Assembly: GCA_963971225.1 (NCBI GenBank)
Contig: OZ020269.1
Coordinates: 17,668,921 to 17,732,920 of the forward strand
DNA length: 64,000 nucleotides
From: Melieria omissa
Taxonomy: Eukaryota; Arthropoda; Insecta; Diptera; Ulidiidae
Direction of reading: 5' to 3'
The notes under the pieces are model-generated. The model was not told the DNA's origin and made no database searches. It was given only the letters and a program-made list of their open reading frames with translations. The translations under genes and the position numbers were made by a program. Below are positions 37,385 to 49,278 of the stretch, piece by piece. How positions within the stretch are numbered: the stretch's first letter is position 1; every line of letters starts with the position of its first letter.

Positions 37385-39850
37385 TTCTCAAGACTACAGT
37401 CTTAAGACCCAAGACAAGCACAGACCCAGCAAACCAGTTGGATCATCATGATTTTGGACTTTTCAAGAAACTGTTATCATTCGTATTTTGCCTTCTACTT
37501 TCGGAACTATCCAAGAAAATGGTTCAAACTGGATTCTAATAATAACTATCCGTTTAGATAACATAAGTACATAAGTAGGGTCTCCCTTCTGAACCATCTA
37601 ATTATTCCTACAAAGAGCTTTAATTGTAGACTTAAGACCCAAGACAGGCTCCTTAAAAATCGGCCAACACACCGTTCGATCAGTTGGATCATCATGATTT
37701 GGAACTTATCAAGAAATTTTTGCCATTCAGAACTATCCATAGCTCAAATTGTATTCTAATAATAACTTTCCATTGAGATAGCAAAAGCACTTAAGTAAGT
37801 CCTACCTTCTGATCTTTAAATTCATCCAGCCTCATATAATCGTCTATTCTATCCCTACAGAGAGCTCTAATTGTACTTAAAGCTCTAATTGTAGACTTAA
37901 GACCCAAGACAGACGCATGAAAGATCTCCCAGTAGGCCGTTTGAACCATGGGATAGCAATTGAGATAGCAAAAGCACATAAGTAAGTCCTACCTTCTGAA
38001 CTTTCAATTTATCCAACCTCGTATAATCGTCTATTCTATCCCAACAGAGAGTATTTAAGGGGCCCGAACACTGTAAACTGCGATTTTTCATATGTTTTTT
38101 ATTTTATTTATTAAAAAAAAACGGACGTTCCGATTTACATGAAACTTTACACATATGTTAATAAATGTTTAGATTACCTTTTTTACTACCTTTTTTAATT
38201 CGATTTGCCCCTTTCAAAACTTAAAACGCGATTATCTCGAAACCATGTTTTTTGACCGCGTTGACAGCATAACTGAAAAAGTTTTTATCCGATCGACCTG
38301 ATTCAAATTGCATTCTATTCGGGAATAGTGTCGCTTCTGCTCGACGTAGCCGTTTTTCGATATATGCCAAACTTTTTTTTTATAAATAATTTAGTGCAAA
38401 ATTTTACGCGAAAAAAAAAACTTTTTCTTCAAACAGCCGCCATTTTTTTTCTAATCAATATTTTTAAAACCCCCTACGTCAAACAGTAGCCAGTAATGTA
38501 TATTTCAAGAATCTTTTTTGTTTTTTGCTCTAGGAGGCTCCGTTATGCTGATTTGCTGTCAACGCGACAAGGGTCATTTTAAAAAGACGACATTTTGGAT
38601 CAGCTACAGAATACAAACATGGCCACCAAAAAAAAACAAAAAATTGTTTTCGATAATCTAAACATTTATTAACATATGTGTAAAGTTTCATGTAAATCGG
38701 AACGTCCGTTTTTTTTTAATAAATAAAATAAAAAACATATGAAAAATCGCAGTTTACAGTGTTCGGGCCCCTTAAAGCTCTAATTGTAGACTTATTATCC
38801 AAAACAGATGCATGAAAAATTTCCCAGTAGACCGTTCGAACCATGGGACCACGTGGTCCAACGAATTAACAGTACACCCGATCATTTGGATTCTGCGCTT
38901 ACACCTTTCAAACTACCCAGGAAGATAGCTTTAATGGTAGCCTTAGAACAAGTTTCCAAAATCTTCTTTCAAAGAGAGCAAATTGTTGTCTGAAGACGCA
39001 AGAGAGACACATATCCTGTAAAGACTTGAAACGTGGGATGTCTTGGCTAATCAATACTCGATTTAACAAGACTCTCTACTAATCCAGACACGCACAATTG
39101 ACCATTCTATCCCCACAGAGAGCTCTAGTTATATACATAACCCATTGCTGATTAATGGGTAAAATTGTACCCATGAAACCTGACTTTTTAAAAAAATCAC
39201 AGAAAAGTTCGTGGTAAAGATGTCTCAAAATCATTGATAGGGTTGGGGTAAAGATGGAACTACCTAAGTCTAGTGGAGGTCACCATAAAATTCCGCCATC
39301 TAGCTAGAGTTATCAGACTCCGAAAATTGTGAATTTTCCGGAGGTGGAAAATGTGGTGAAACGTAGTGGCCTTAGAACTTCACACAAATCTGCCTCCTAA
39401 CTCACCTGTAAACAATACTTCTTTTGTTCTTTTGTTTGAAAAAAGCTACAATTGCTGCCTAATGGGTACAAAATACCCAATGAATATCTCGGCAACGTGC
39501 AGAGAGAGAAAGCTGAAATGTTTCCAAAGTCGTATGGGTGGAACTGGTACCCGGCAGCAATGGGTTAAGACCAAAAATAGAGCCATGAAAAATCTCCCAT
39601 GGTCGGACAATAGGACAACGTGGTCTAACGATGTATCAGTACCGTTTACATCTTTCAAACTACTCAGGCAGATAACTCAAAGCATAGATAACGCAAGATA
39701 GACACAGATTACAAGTAAAGACTTGAAATATGGTGACTTTTGGCTTACCAAGCTCCAATTCATAAAACTCTCTTACACCCAAGGCAGGCGCATGAAATTC
39801 TCTCAATGAAGCTTGAACAATAAGTCCATGCGGTCAGTCGAACACAAATA
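37385..39850. repeat. Complex degenerate tandem repeat, period about 190-255 bp
   Basis: Units carry GCTCTAATTGTAGACTTAAG, ACCCAAGACAG, CGCATGAAA-ATCTCCCAGTA, CCGTTCGAACCATGGG and TCGTCTATTCTATCC in order. Copies start near 37395, 37614, 37880 and 38774, with more decayed copies near 39120, 39560 and 39770. The MITE at 38059-38771 interrupts the array. Confidence 0.75.
38059..38771. mobile_element. TTAA-flanked MITE (copy 2) with 118 bp inverted repeats
   Basis: The element is 713 bp between TTAA at 38055-38058 and 38772-38775. Its arms at 38059-38176 and 38654-38771 are identical in reverse complement by eye, beginning GGGGCCCGAACACTG. The neighbouring satellite unit near 37876-37900 reads CTTAAAGCTCTAATTGTAG without interruption and serves as the empty site. 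No ORF of a transposase is present. Interior words GCCGCCATTTT-TTTCTAATCAA (near 38439) and ACGCG-TT-TCTCGAAACCA (near 38227) match the MITE at 5356-6050. The perfect arms suggest recent movement or arm-to-arm conversion. Confidence 0.93.
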
Positions 39851-40160
39851 CAAATAAAACTTATATGAGTGATTACCATTTCACGACTCCCAAATGGCAA
39901 AACGGCCATCACTGACTAAGATTGCGGTCTAAAAATAAAAGATTCATACATATATATTTTTTCAATATTTTATTCCAAATATTTTTTTTAATTCTTTAAT
40001 ACTTTTGTATTATTCTCCATCGGGTTTCTTTCACAAATTCAAATAAAACATATATCTACTGCTCCCAAGCGACTAAACGGCCATCACTGACTAAGATTGC
40101 AATCTAAGTATGAAGGATTCATAAATAATGTTTTCTTAATAATTAGTTCCAAATTTTAAA
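39842..40160. repeat. Two-copy imperfect direct repeat, about 185 bp
   Basis: AAACGGCCATCACTGACTAAG followed by ATTGC--TCTAA and GATTCATA occurs near 39899 and 40076. Matching AAATACAAATAAAAC-like and TTCCAAAT words lie at equal offsets. Confidence 0.75.
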
Positions 40161-40492
40161 AACATTTTAAATATATTTATTTTACGGTCACATATGTTAA
40201 GGTTTTTTCGCTGACGAACAGCAAAATAATGGGTTTTCCCCATTAAAACCTTCTCGTCGTAGGATTCGTCAAACGGAACATCCTTTTTAATCTTTTTTTA
40301 TTCTCTATTTATTAATGATTGTCAGGTAAGCTTTTTAATTTTGAGATTTAAAGGAGACTAGGCGGCTCTCCGGGTTCTGGATTCAAATAAAAATTGTATT
40401 TTTTTGTTTTTATATACATGTGTATTCGAATAGCAATTTCCACCCATATTTTTTTAGCACCGAGTCTCACCTAAAATACGAACGAGTTTATA

Positions 40493-41099
40493 TAGGGTGT
40501 TTTTTTTAGAGGGTTTTTTTCGAATAGAGATAAAACTGGCATTTTGTGGTCAAATCTGGCAACTCTAATGTCATTTATGTTCAGTTTGGTTTGCCATTTC
40601 ATCATGAACAGGTTGACAAAAGAACAACGCTTGCAAATCGTGCAAATTTATTTCGAAAATAATGGTTCAGTTCGCGAAGTTTACCGCAAGCTCCGTTCAT
40701 TTTATGGTCGACATAATTGTCCATCAGAGCAAAATCGGTCCATCCATCGGTTAACCATGGGTCGTTTTCGCACTACGTTTACTCTATGTGATAATACGCA
40801 TCCGCAGAGACGTCGAACAGTGCGCACCGAAGAAACAATTGCCGCTGTAGAGCAAAATGTTGAAGAGGACCCGAATGAATCGATTCGCCACCGTGCACAG
40901 CAATTGGAGCTGGTTGAAAATTGGACCTGTAGAATTGGCTTTATTCGAGCCAGCCGCGGCGGCCACATGCCCGAAATCATATTTAAACATTAATGGCATA
41001 AAATTATCCTTCCAATAAAGCCAAATTTATGGACATTAAAACGATTTTCTTGTGTTTTATTTCAATTCGAAGTTCTATACCTCTAAAAAAAACACCGTA
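40493..41099. mobile_element. Tc1/mariner-superfamily deletion element
   Basis: The 607 bp element is flanked by TA at 40491-40492 and 41100-41101. It has about 19 bp terminal inverted repeats (TAGGGTGTTTTTTTTAGAG against TACGGTGTTTTTTTTAGAG, one mismatch). It retains both ends of a transposase gene joined in frame (see 40604-40993). Confidence 0.92.
40604..40993 (+). pseudogene. Internally deleted transposase, N- and C-termini fused
   Basis: I place the start at the ATG at 40604 (MNRLTKEQRLQIVQIYFENN) because family homology begins there; the frame is also open 20 codons upstream. The N-terminal part has an HTH domain (SVREVYRKLRSFYG) and the conserved block RTTFTLCDNTHPQRRRTVRT. It then reads EETIAAVEQNVEEDPNESI up to QQLEL. 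The frame jumps directly to the family's C-terminal tail ending GGHMPEIIFKH. The whole DDE catalytic core, some 200 residues in related elements, is missing, yet the frame is kept. A product, if made, could bind element ends without cutting them (inference). It lies inside the inverted repeats of 40493-41099. Confidence 0.85.
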
Positions 41100-41423
41100 T
41101 ACTTATTTTTTATTTTTACGTTTTAAACGGAAGAAGGTTAAGATTGCTTTCCAATGACTTCTACGAAGCTTTACGAACGGGGAAGAGGAAGAAAATACAT
41201 TTCACCTTCTATGAACTTGCCCTGTATTATCGAGAAGAAGGAAGACTGGGTAATACTTCTTCGATAATCTAAGGGATTTAGCTAATAAGACAGTTTTTTA
41301 TGCTTCGTACAAAGCTCAAACTGGTTTAATGAGTGAGCGATTGTTTGTGGTAGAATACAATAGAATTTAATAGTGTTTGTTGCACTGAGACCAGAAGTGA
41401 TATATTGTGCTGCCTAGAAGTTG

Positions 41424-41690
41424 TTACAGAACATCCTTTGGACCCACCGACCTAATGAAGCTTAGTAACACACAGGGGTGTAGGTGCTTAATGTTCTCTT
41501 TTACAAGCCAGAACTGTCCCAGGTAACGCATCCTGCTATGTTCGTTAGTCTGCTCTGCTGTTCCGCAGAGTCTACAGACGGGGTAACCTGTTAGCCAGAT
41601 TGTATGTTTCGTCATTCTGGAGTGGCCACTGGTGATCTGCCTAAGCTGGTGTTTCCTTCATTTAAGGCATTCTTCACTCCATTTGAGGTT
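41424..41690 (-). pseudogene. Non-LTR retrotransposon ORF2 C-terminal tail
   Basis: The minus-strand frame contains ITSGHSRMTKHTIWLTGYP, then CRLCGTAEQTNEH, and further on HLHPCVLLSFIRSVG. The CxxC...H knuckle followed by L..F.R is the typical end of RNase-H-type non-LTR ORF2 proteins. A stop upstream (near 41665) and the lack of RNase H show decay. It belongs to a different copy than the fragment at 25747-27092, which stops before this region. Confidence 0.65.
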
Positions 41691-41699
41691 ATAAGCTTT

Positions 41700-44265
41700 A
41701 ATAAATATTTTGACTGCCTATGACCCGAGACGCTAGACCAGTGTTCTGAGTTCCTGGTTCTCTTCTGAGGTCTTAGTGACTCTGCTATGCCGAGTTCCTG
41801 GTTCTCGCCTCGTCCTGGTGATTATGTTATGGCGCTTTTGGCTAGTCCAATGAAGGGCTCCGGTCCCAGGAGCTCGTGGCCGCCACAGTTCAAGCAAGAC
41901 TGTCTACCTCCTTGTTTCCGTCAATTGTGTCCTGGAACCAAGAGGATTTTACCTAGTTATCTATGCCCAGTACATTTAATGCCTAAATGTATTCCAGCAC
42001 TAATCCTGAGGTTAACTCATATGAGAAACTTCTTAGCTCCGATTAGAACTCTACGAAGTCAAGATCTGTTTCTTATTCCACGTTGCTAAACCAATAATTC
42101 TTTTAATGCCCCAATTGTGTGAGCCTTGACCGAGGCTAACTTATTCTCAAATTTGTTAGATTTTTCGGTTCCTAAAAATGTATTCAAGAATTTGTTAGAA
42201 AGACTTATAGTTTAAGTAGTATAAGTACAGTATTAGTGTCGTTTAGTCTGTATGAATTGTTGACTATTTCTAGGCTATTTTTTGAAATAAATAAATAGAG
42301 AAATAAAGATTAGTGATTTGATAGCTTCATGACTATTGGAATTGTTTGTGGTGTTAAAATTAATCTTCATGGTTTAAGAGGGCTTCGCAATGGGTAGTCA
42401 TTCCTACCTACATACCTTCAGGATGTAAAGAACGATTTTTTTAAATTAAATTTTAATAATTTGAAGGCGTTGTTGACATAATTTATCACAGTTTATTCTA
42501 TCATTCTGACACGCTGATACTTTTACTATAATAATTCGAAAATTAAAAAAATTTAATTTCCATGTAAATTTCAACATTAATTTAAAGTTTTTTGTTCCCT
42601 CAACCTTAATTTATTTACTTCATTTTTAATATTAAAATTTTTTTATATTGGTATTTTTTTAATTAAAAAATATCTCCTCTCCACAGCCTCACATTTAAAC
42701 AGGCAAATTAAAAATTAATAATGCAAATTATTATTATTAACACAGTTAAGCACAAATCGCTATAATCCTGTCAATTGAACAAAATTAATGCTGACCAACT
42801 GTCCAGTCGGCTAGTAATTTTTGAATGCTTTGTGTAATTATGCAATTTACATGCATCAACTAAATGTAATTCCTGTACTAGTGACACGAGAAAATGAAAA
42901 AAAGGTACACAATTTTTCCAACTATGAAAGAAAACCCAATTCTCACATTGTCGAGGTGAGAGCGTCAACAATGCCAAAGTCTTCACATGCGTGTCTGCAT
43001 AATGGCTGAGTGCTTGTCTTTGAACTTAGACACTAAATAACACATTATCTGAGTTTGAGGCATAATCGTTTTGGTCAATTTAGAAATTATTTAAGTACTT
43101 AACAAACAGAAAAGTGGGCCTTCGAAGCCGAGAAATATTAACAATCAGTGGGACACAGATAAACTTAGCTGTGTGGCAATCAATTGTTGGATTTAAAACT
43201 GGTCATTGCTAATTACAACAATTACTGCCATCTAGAAAATCTACTATATACTTTTAAATACTTCCTTAAAAATATTTACCGAAAACAATGTACATTTGTG
43301 GCAGTTTTTACTATTCAGTATTTTCAAATCAAATTCAAACATATGAATTTGATTTAAATTCAAATCATATGTTAACCATTAGTATAAATCAATTATCTGT
43401 GTTATCTAAAATTAGATTTTGTATTCTTGGATCCCTTAAATATTTCATATTCAGTCATGGCACAACTCAATCTGGCACACAGTTCACATTTTCTCTCACC
43501 AACTTAATGCCGTCTGTCATCGCCTACCATGTGTGCGTATGTATGTGCGTGTTTGTCATCATAGTCACACAGCCAGTCAGTGTCACACTAATTAGCATTC
43601 GTCACAAGCATGTCAATTGCGTCTGTCGACGCATTAGTGCGTTTCCTTTGTGCCGACATGTAAACGCAGTGCGTGCAGTAGTGGCTCGCTGGGTAATCGC
43701 TCGTTTGGGAACTAACTCTAACGGGCCTTGAGTTGAGAAAAACACTACAAAATAACGAAAATTAACCCGATGCAGATGTCAATGAATTACTAACAAATTA
43801 ACAACATGAAAATGTGATAAAGCAGATTTTTTTCAAGCAACATGAAAATGTTTAACATGACATGTAAATGTTTAACTAACGTGACGTCTTGACTTTTTCT
43901 ATTTTTGGAATATTTTCTTATTTTTAGTTTGTTTGAGTTTGTAGGTTTACAAGTTTTATGATATTTTTGGAATTTGTTGAGATATATATTCTTTGCACAA
44001 CACAAACACATAAATTAACCTGTCAGATCGGGATTATGATATTTTTTCAAAATAGATTTTTCAACATATTAAAAAGACATGAATTTATTTAGTTAAGTTT
44101 ACTAAAAAGAAAGTAAATCAAGTAAAACAACGATATATTATATAAAGATATATAAGATATATAAATATGTTTTATATTTCAAATGTCCCAGTAATATAAA
44201 TTAGAATGATCTGTAGCACATAAAAGAGTGTAAGAAATGTTAACTAACTTTTAAATAACATATCC
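41700..44265. other. Noncoding stretch, no recognised gene
   Basis: A 100-codon frame at 41787-42089 lacks any family motif. The remainder is AT-rich, with a few microsatellites (TGTGTGCGTATG near 43533). Confidence 0.45.
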
Positions 44266-44551
44266 TTGATTCATATCTTTCCTTGCAGTCCAAAGAGAGA
44301 ATTGCAAGCTACTAGTTGGGGTATTCACGAGACACTGTCCCATACTGTCTCATGCTGTCAAACTTGGATTGGTACCTGGAATGTATTGTTTGTATTGAGC
44401 AAAGAAAAAGTGGCGACTTACTCACATTTGCTAAGAAATTTATTAAAAATAGTTTCTAGGTTTTCGCTCCATGATTTGGTAACACTATGAACAACTAATT
44501 TGTTCTATGTGAGACCCCCATGGGGTCAGCCAACCTAATCTAACCTAACCT
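44266..44551 (+). repeat. Possible short retroelement end with AACCTAACC tail
   Basis: A moderately GC-rich segment ends GACCCCCATGGGGTCAGCC followed by AACCTAATCTAACCTAACC. The first word is a near-perfect palindrome (GACCCC-ATGG-GGTC). The tail matches that at 34655-34674 in reverse. No upstream boundary is certain. Confidence 0.35.
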
Positions 44552-44561
44552 GGATAACATA

Positions 44562-45182
44562 TCGCACACGCACAACAAAAGTGACACAACTCAAAATTTT
44601 TGATTTTTCAGGAAACGCAAAAAACTGTTTTTGAGCTAAATAGACATTTTTTTATAATAACGTTATAGACCGTTCAGTAGAAAATCCTTAAAGATTATGC
44701 TTTAGGATTACACTAGGAAATCCAAAATTTTGAGTTGTGACTGTTTTGATGATATTTTAATTCAATAATTACGGAATTATTTTAAGTTATGTCACAAGTT
44801 ATGTCACATTTGCTGAGTTTTATAACTATAAATGACAGTTAAAAAGTTGAAAGAAAAATTTTGAAAATTCATAATTAATTTTAATAATTAAAACAATATA
44901 CAAAAATTGTCAGAACTTTGCTTAAAATTAACTTAAACAACATTTATTTTGTCAAAAGTGACACAATTTGAGTTGGGACTCTTTTGCATTGAGCTGCAGC
45001 GATCAAATAGTATCAAACTTGTGACATGAAGAGAGACCTAACTGTATTTTTGCAACAGTTAACAACAACAAAATATACTGAACTTTTGCTGATTGGTAGA
45101 TTTATGCATTGTGCACAGTATTAACACATAAACCCGAAAATGAAAAATTTTAAGTTGTGTCACTTTTGTAGTGCGTGTGCGA
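44562..45182. mobile_element. TA-flanked MITE with about 40 bp inverted repeats
   Basis: TA flanks lie at 44560-44561 and 45183-45184. The ends begin TCGCACACGCAC and match inward for about 40 bp with two or three mismatches, including AAAAGTGACACAACT. The TGACACAA/TTGTGTCA words recur inside near 44788, 44805 and 44960. No coding capacity. TA duplication points to a Tc1/mariner-type partner (inference). Confidence 0.9.
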
Positions 45183-45248
45183 TATTATTTTTTTTGTATA
45201 AGAGACTTTTGGGACCACTTTTTGAATATTTTTATTTTTTCATACGCA

Positions 45249-45505
45249 GGCACCAGGATACCTGTAGAAAAAATACAAGAATCCTTTAAAAATTAAAAAA
45301 TTATGAAATATTTCACTTTTCAATTACTATTTCTTGAAAAGAATATTCAGGCATACGAGTATACAAACAACATTTAAGTAGAATTGAAAAATTCGAAAAA
45401 TTAAAAATAATTCCGAAATAGTAATTAAACACTGAAATACTTTATTACTTTTAATTTTTTTTTAAAGGTTACATGTATTTTTATTTGTGGAGGTATCCTG
45501 GTGCC
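45249..45505. mobile_element. Small inverted-repeat element (257 bp)
   Basis: Perfect 15 bp inverted ends GGCACCAGGATACCT (45249-45263 and the complement at 45491-45505) continue as a weaker match through AAAATACA. The interior is AT-rich. No clear target duplication was found, so the outer limits are provisional. Confidence 0.65.
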
Positions 45506-45509
45506 TCCA

Positions 45510-48500
45510 TATGGAACAATTTGAATTCAAAAATAACTTTATTTCTATATATCTCTTCTAGTTCATGTATCTTATGGACCTGCGAGTCCAACATGTTCTT
45601 AACCTTGAAAGGTAGTAAAATTGTTCTATGTGTACTTTCAAATAGGAACAACAATAGAAAAAGTTTTGATTTGTAGCCTTGAAGACTCAGGCCGTAATGT
45701 TGTAGCGGATAACTCTTTTACTTCTGAGGCACTGACGGACTACTAATTCACAAAAATCTCACATTAGTTGGTACACTGTGTTGTACGCGAACTCCCCCTC
45801 TCCCTGTATGCGACACTGCTTAGATACCACAAAGAATACCAACGCCCATATATTTCATTAGTCAATTTCATTAGTAGTTGAAGACCCAACTGTGTATGCC
45901 GAGTATTGAGAAAACACAAAAATTTTTCATTTTATCACAATTTTTACATTAGAAAAGGTTTCAAAGCAATTTTCGGCGTTTAGATACTCTTCAGCACTCT
46001 TCAGATACTCATCAGCATCAAAACAGGATTTTAACTATTGGCTGAAGGTCCTAGACTAGTGCCATATCCGTTTCGAGCAATGTAAGCCACAATGATCTCG
46101 ATGGGTTCAAGGCAAGAGTCCATAACCACTTCGCTCATAACCCTATCTCACAACCTTTATATCCTTCCTGAACCAACGCAATGCTTCGCATTAATAGGGA
46201 TCATCCCCTGCGCGTTTGTTCGTGTAAAAAAAAAATTTAGTCATGAAAATGCTGCATATAAAACTTTGTTATAAGGAAAACATTTCTAAAATTTTTGTGC
46301 CAAGAAAATATTTTTTAGAAAATGTTTCTGAAACCAAATGAAAACCCCCAGTCATAGTATTTTGTTTAGTGTCCGACCGAAACCACTTTTTTGGGCTGAA
46401 ACCGAATATTCGGTCGGACACTAATTTTGTTATAGTGATAGTGAAAAATGATTTCATAAAAGTCAATAAAAACAAATTTTCAAAATGGCCTTTTACTAAC
46501 AAAATTGTACAATAAAGCTACCTTCATTTTTGTGCTATGGTGCAGACTGATTCAAATATTTACTGACTTTACTGACTAACTTTTTCTTAAACAAAAGTAA
46601 AAAGCCTAGTATCACCTTATATTTTGTTAAATTGTCAAACAAATTTTACAAAAAGACAGTAAGAAAAAACCATAAAAACTGCTTTTTATCAAACAGTTCA
46701 AATATTCACTTATCCCTTATGATTCAAATATTTTGTATAGAAATATTTTAACTGATTTTCATTAGGCTTCCAAAAACATCAGTTCTACTACAAGCTGTCC
46801 CAATATCATTTCCGTTCGGTCAATTTAAATAAATTTTATATGCCCACAAAAAATTGCTCACCTCCTTTCGCACATTTCCACATTAGACATTAACATACTC
46901 GTACATGCGAGAGTGTGTGTGCATGTGTGCGGCATAGCTGTAAATGATAATTTACCTTATCGCATATGCCAACGCATGTGCCACGAATGTGTCCTGCTTT
47001 GGGACATGTCATTGCCGCTAATAAGCGCCATTTGGAGCGCGCATTCAGCGCCAACAGCACAAACAAATACAGCGCCAGCATCGTCCCAGCTCTGTCACCT
47101 CACCGCCCCATGGGCTGCTGACACCAAATCCCCAAACTGATGTTGCCAATGTCGACATGTTGTTGCCGGGAACAATGTTGACGCTGCCGATGACGAGATT
47201 GGCCCAGCGCTGGTTGGTGCACTGTCAGCAAAGTCGGCGGCGTACGTCAGCCATTCGTTTCGATTATGCTGGTCTGTACGGTGCTGTGCTGCGCTACGCT
47301 GCGTTTAGCCGTCATTATCATTCCGCAAAGCATCCGTGAAAATAAATGGTAGATGCCACACTATGCGTGGCAAAAACGAAAAACAACAAAACAACCACAA
47401 CAACATCAAAATGATAATAGTGAGAATAAGAATAAGAAATGCCGCACAAGGCAAAGGCATTCTTTTCGCATTTCTTTGCTGCGCCACGTGGAGCTGGAGC
47501 CGGGGGCAGGTGTGCGATCGCATGTTGGCGCCAGTGTTGTGTGGCTAATGGAATGCGGCCCATAACAACCATCGCCATTGCCACCTCAGCGGCCGAAGCA
47601 ACACACTTGGCTTGGCGTGCAGCCCCCAAGTGAGTCACGGCCGGCAAAGTTGCCGCTATTTACCACTGCTGGAGCGCATGGCGCTGCTCTCGCCGACATG
47701 CAATGAATATCAACAGATTTCCGCCAAATTATGTGTACGCATATAATTTCTGCTCTCGCCATTTCCACAGATTTTATTGTTAGTATTTGTTCCGAAGCAT
47801 CGGCCATCGTTGCTGATATGCACGCATCGATACAATAAATACAACAACAAACATTTTACACACCAACACACGCAAACACACACACAGCACACAGTGTAGT
47901 TAATGATTTGTGCGTTGCGCATAGTAATGATGTCTGTCCGTTCGTCCGTCTGTCCATTCGTCCCTCCCGCTGTGCACAAAGTTCGGTTCGCTTTGTGATT
48001 AGATTCGAATAAGAAGACTTGCGTTTAATGCTATTGTTGTTGTTGTTGTTGTTATTGCTATTGCCATTGTTTAGTTGTTTTTGGTTTTTTGTTCTTTCAA
48101 TATTCTTTTTTGTTGTAATATTTTTGTTTTTTTTTAATTTTTTGTTTTGCTTCATAGATACTAGAAATATTACCACGTAAATTATTAATAAGTCGGATGG
48201 CATGTCTGTCCGTTCGCTGTTCGCCGTTTGCCAATGCGATTTATCAGATTATTTAGCATGCATCAAGTGTTGCGCGAATGCATCATAATGTGCTTGGTTG
48301 TTGTTGTTGTTGGGTGTTTGTGTTGTGTTGCATGAGTGAGTGAGTGAGTGATTTGAGTGCGCAGGTGTTGAGCGAAAGCAATGGATAGTTGGATACAAAA
48401 ATCTATATTCAGTGTTGCCTTTGTGCTGCTAACCAAATTTTCTTTTTGTTTTGTTTTTCTCTTGTAATTGGGTGTTTGTGTTATTCAAGATATCTAATTA

Positions 48501-48709
48501 TTACATATATTTGTAATTATATATTTGTGATTATATTAACAATAATTAACTTTGTTCAAGTTTGTTCCGGCGTCTGTTCAAGTATGGTTTGGGGGCAAAT
48601 ATGAATCGACAATTGCATCAAAGAGCTTTTAGAGAAAATTGTGTATGAAAAAAGGAAATGAATGAAATGAAATTAATGAAAAGTACATGAAAAGTGGGCT
48701 ATAGTTTGT
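45510..48709. other. Noncoding stretch with microsatellites
   Basis: AT-rich to 46900. GC-richer 46900-47700 has frames of 60-109 codons on both strands and no family motif. CA runs lie near 47860-47890, TTG runs near 48030, and GAGT repeats near 48333-48352. No gene is supported. Confidence 0.45.
46366..46424. repeat. 59 bp hairpin element
   Basis: Perfect 15 bp arms TTAGTGTCCGACCGA (46366-46380 and complement at 46410-46424) enclose a loop containing CCGAATATTCGG, itself palindromic. A relative is at 58838-58894. Confidence 0.85.
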
Positions 48710-48730
48710 TTAACCCTCGGATGGACTTTG

Positions 48731-48746
48731 TCGTCTGGCCAGACGA
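48731..48746. promoter_or_regulatory. Subterminal palindrome, left outer copy
   Basis: TCGTCTGGCCAGACGA is a perfect 16 bp palindrome starting 17 bp inside the left end of piggyBac-like element 1. It is a candidate transposase-binding site (inference). Confidence 0.8.
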
Positions 48747-48901
48747 AATGGTTCTATTTTTATCCATAACTTTTTTTCTCTGCGCTTCATCGTGCTGTGC
48801 TTTCGTGACTTTTCAAGTTTCGTTATCCTCTATATAAAACGTAAAAAATAAAATGAATTTTTACGCGGTTTTATGCATTTTTTTTGCTACAAAGTCAGTT
48901 T

Positions 48902-48935
48902 CTACACATTTGCACTTTGTCGTCTGGCCAGACGA
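48902..48935. promoter_or_regulatory. Subterminal repeat, left inner copy
   Basis: The 34 bp segment begins CTACACATTTGC and ends in the same 16 bp palindrome (48920-48935). It is inverted relative to 50489-50522, matching along the whole length with a few mismatches. Confidence 0.85.
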
Positions 48936-49278
48936 AAAATGTTTTTTGCGTGAATCGAGTGTGTAATTAGTTTGTATTATTGTTTTAACTTTTTTTTAAT
49001 TCTAAAAATGTTGGCTGAATAATCAAAGCATGCTGCGACCTTGTTGGAAATGTTAAAATAGCAAATTATTTAAAAATTTCGAAAAACTAAGTAAGCCAAA
49101 AGAAGCGTTTTTTTGCATTCTTGCTCAGCTTGTATGTGAAAGTAATTTGATTTTAAGGTTTGATATATAACTGCATATCAAATTTTTTGCTATTCGAAAT
49201 TGGATGCATTTGTTTACCATTGGTGATGTGCCAGTTCGTATTTAAAAGTCGAGGAGTGAAGTTCAGTGATATTTTGGA

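Noticed and set aside
41787..42089. 100-codon plus-strand frame as a gene
   Set aside because: No recognisable motif, and no supporting features around it.
46890..47807. Cluster of overlapping 60-109-codon frames as exons of a host gene
   Set aside because: Frames occur on both strands at once, with compositions set by GC content and microsatellites; no splice-linked conserved motif was found.
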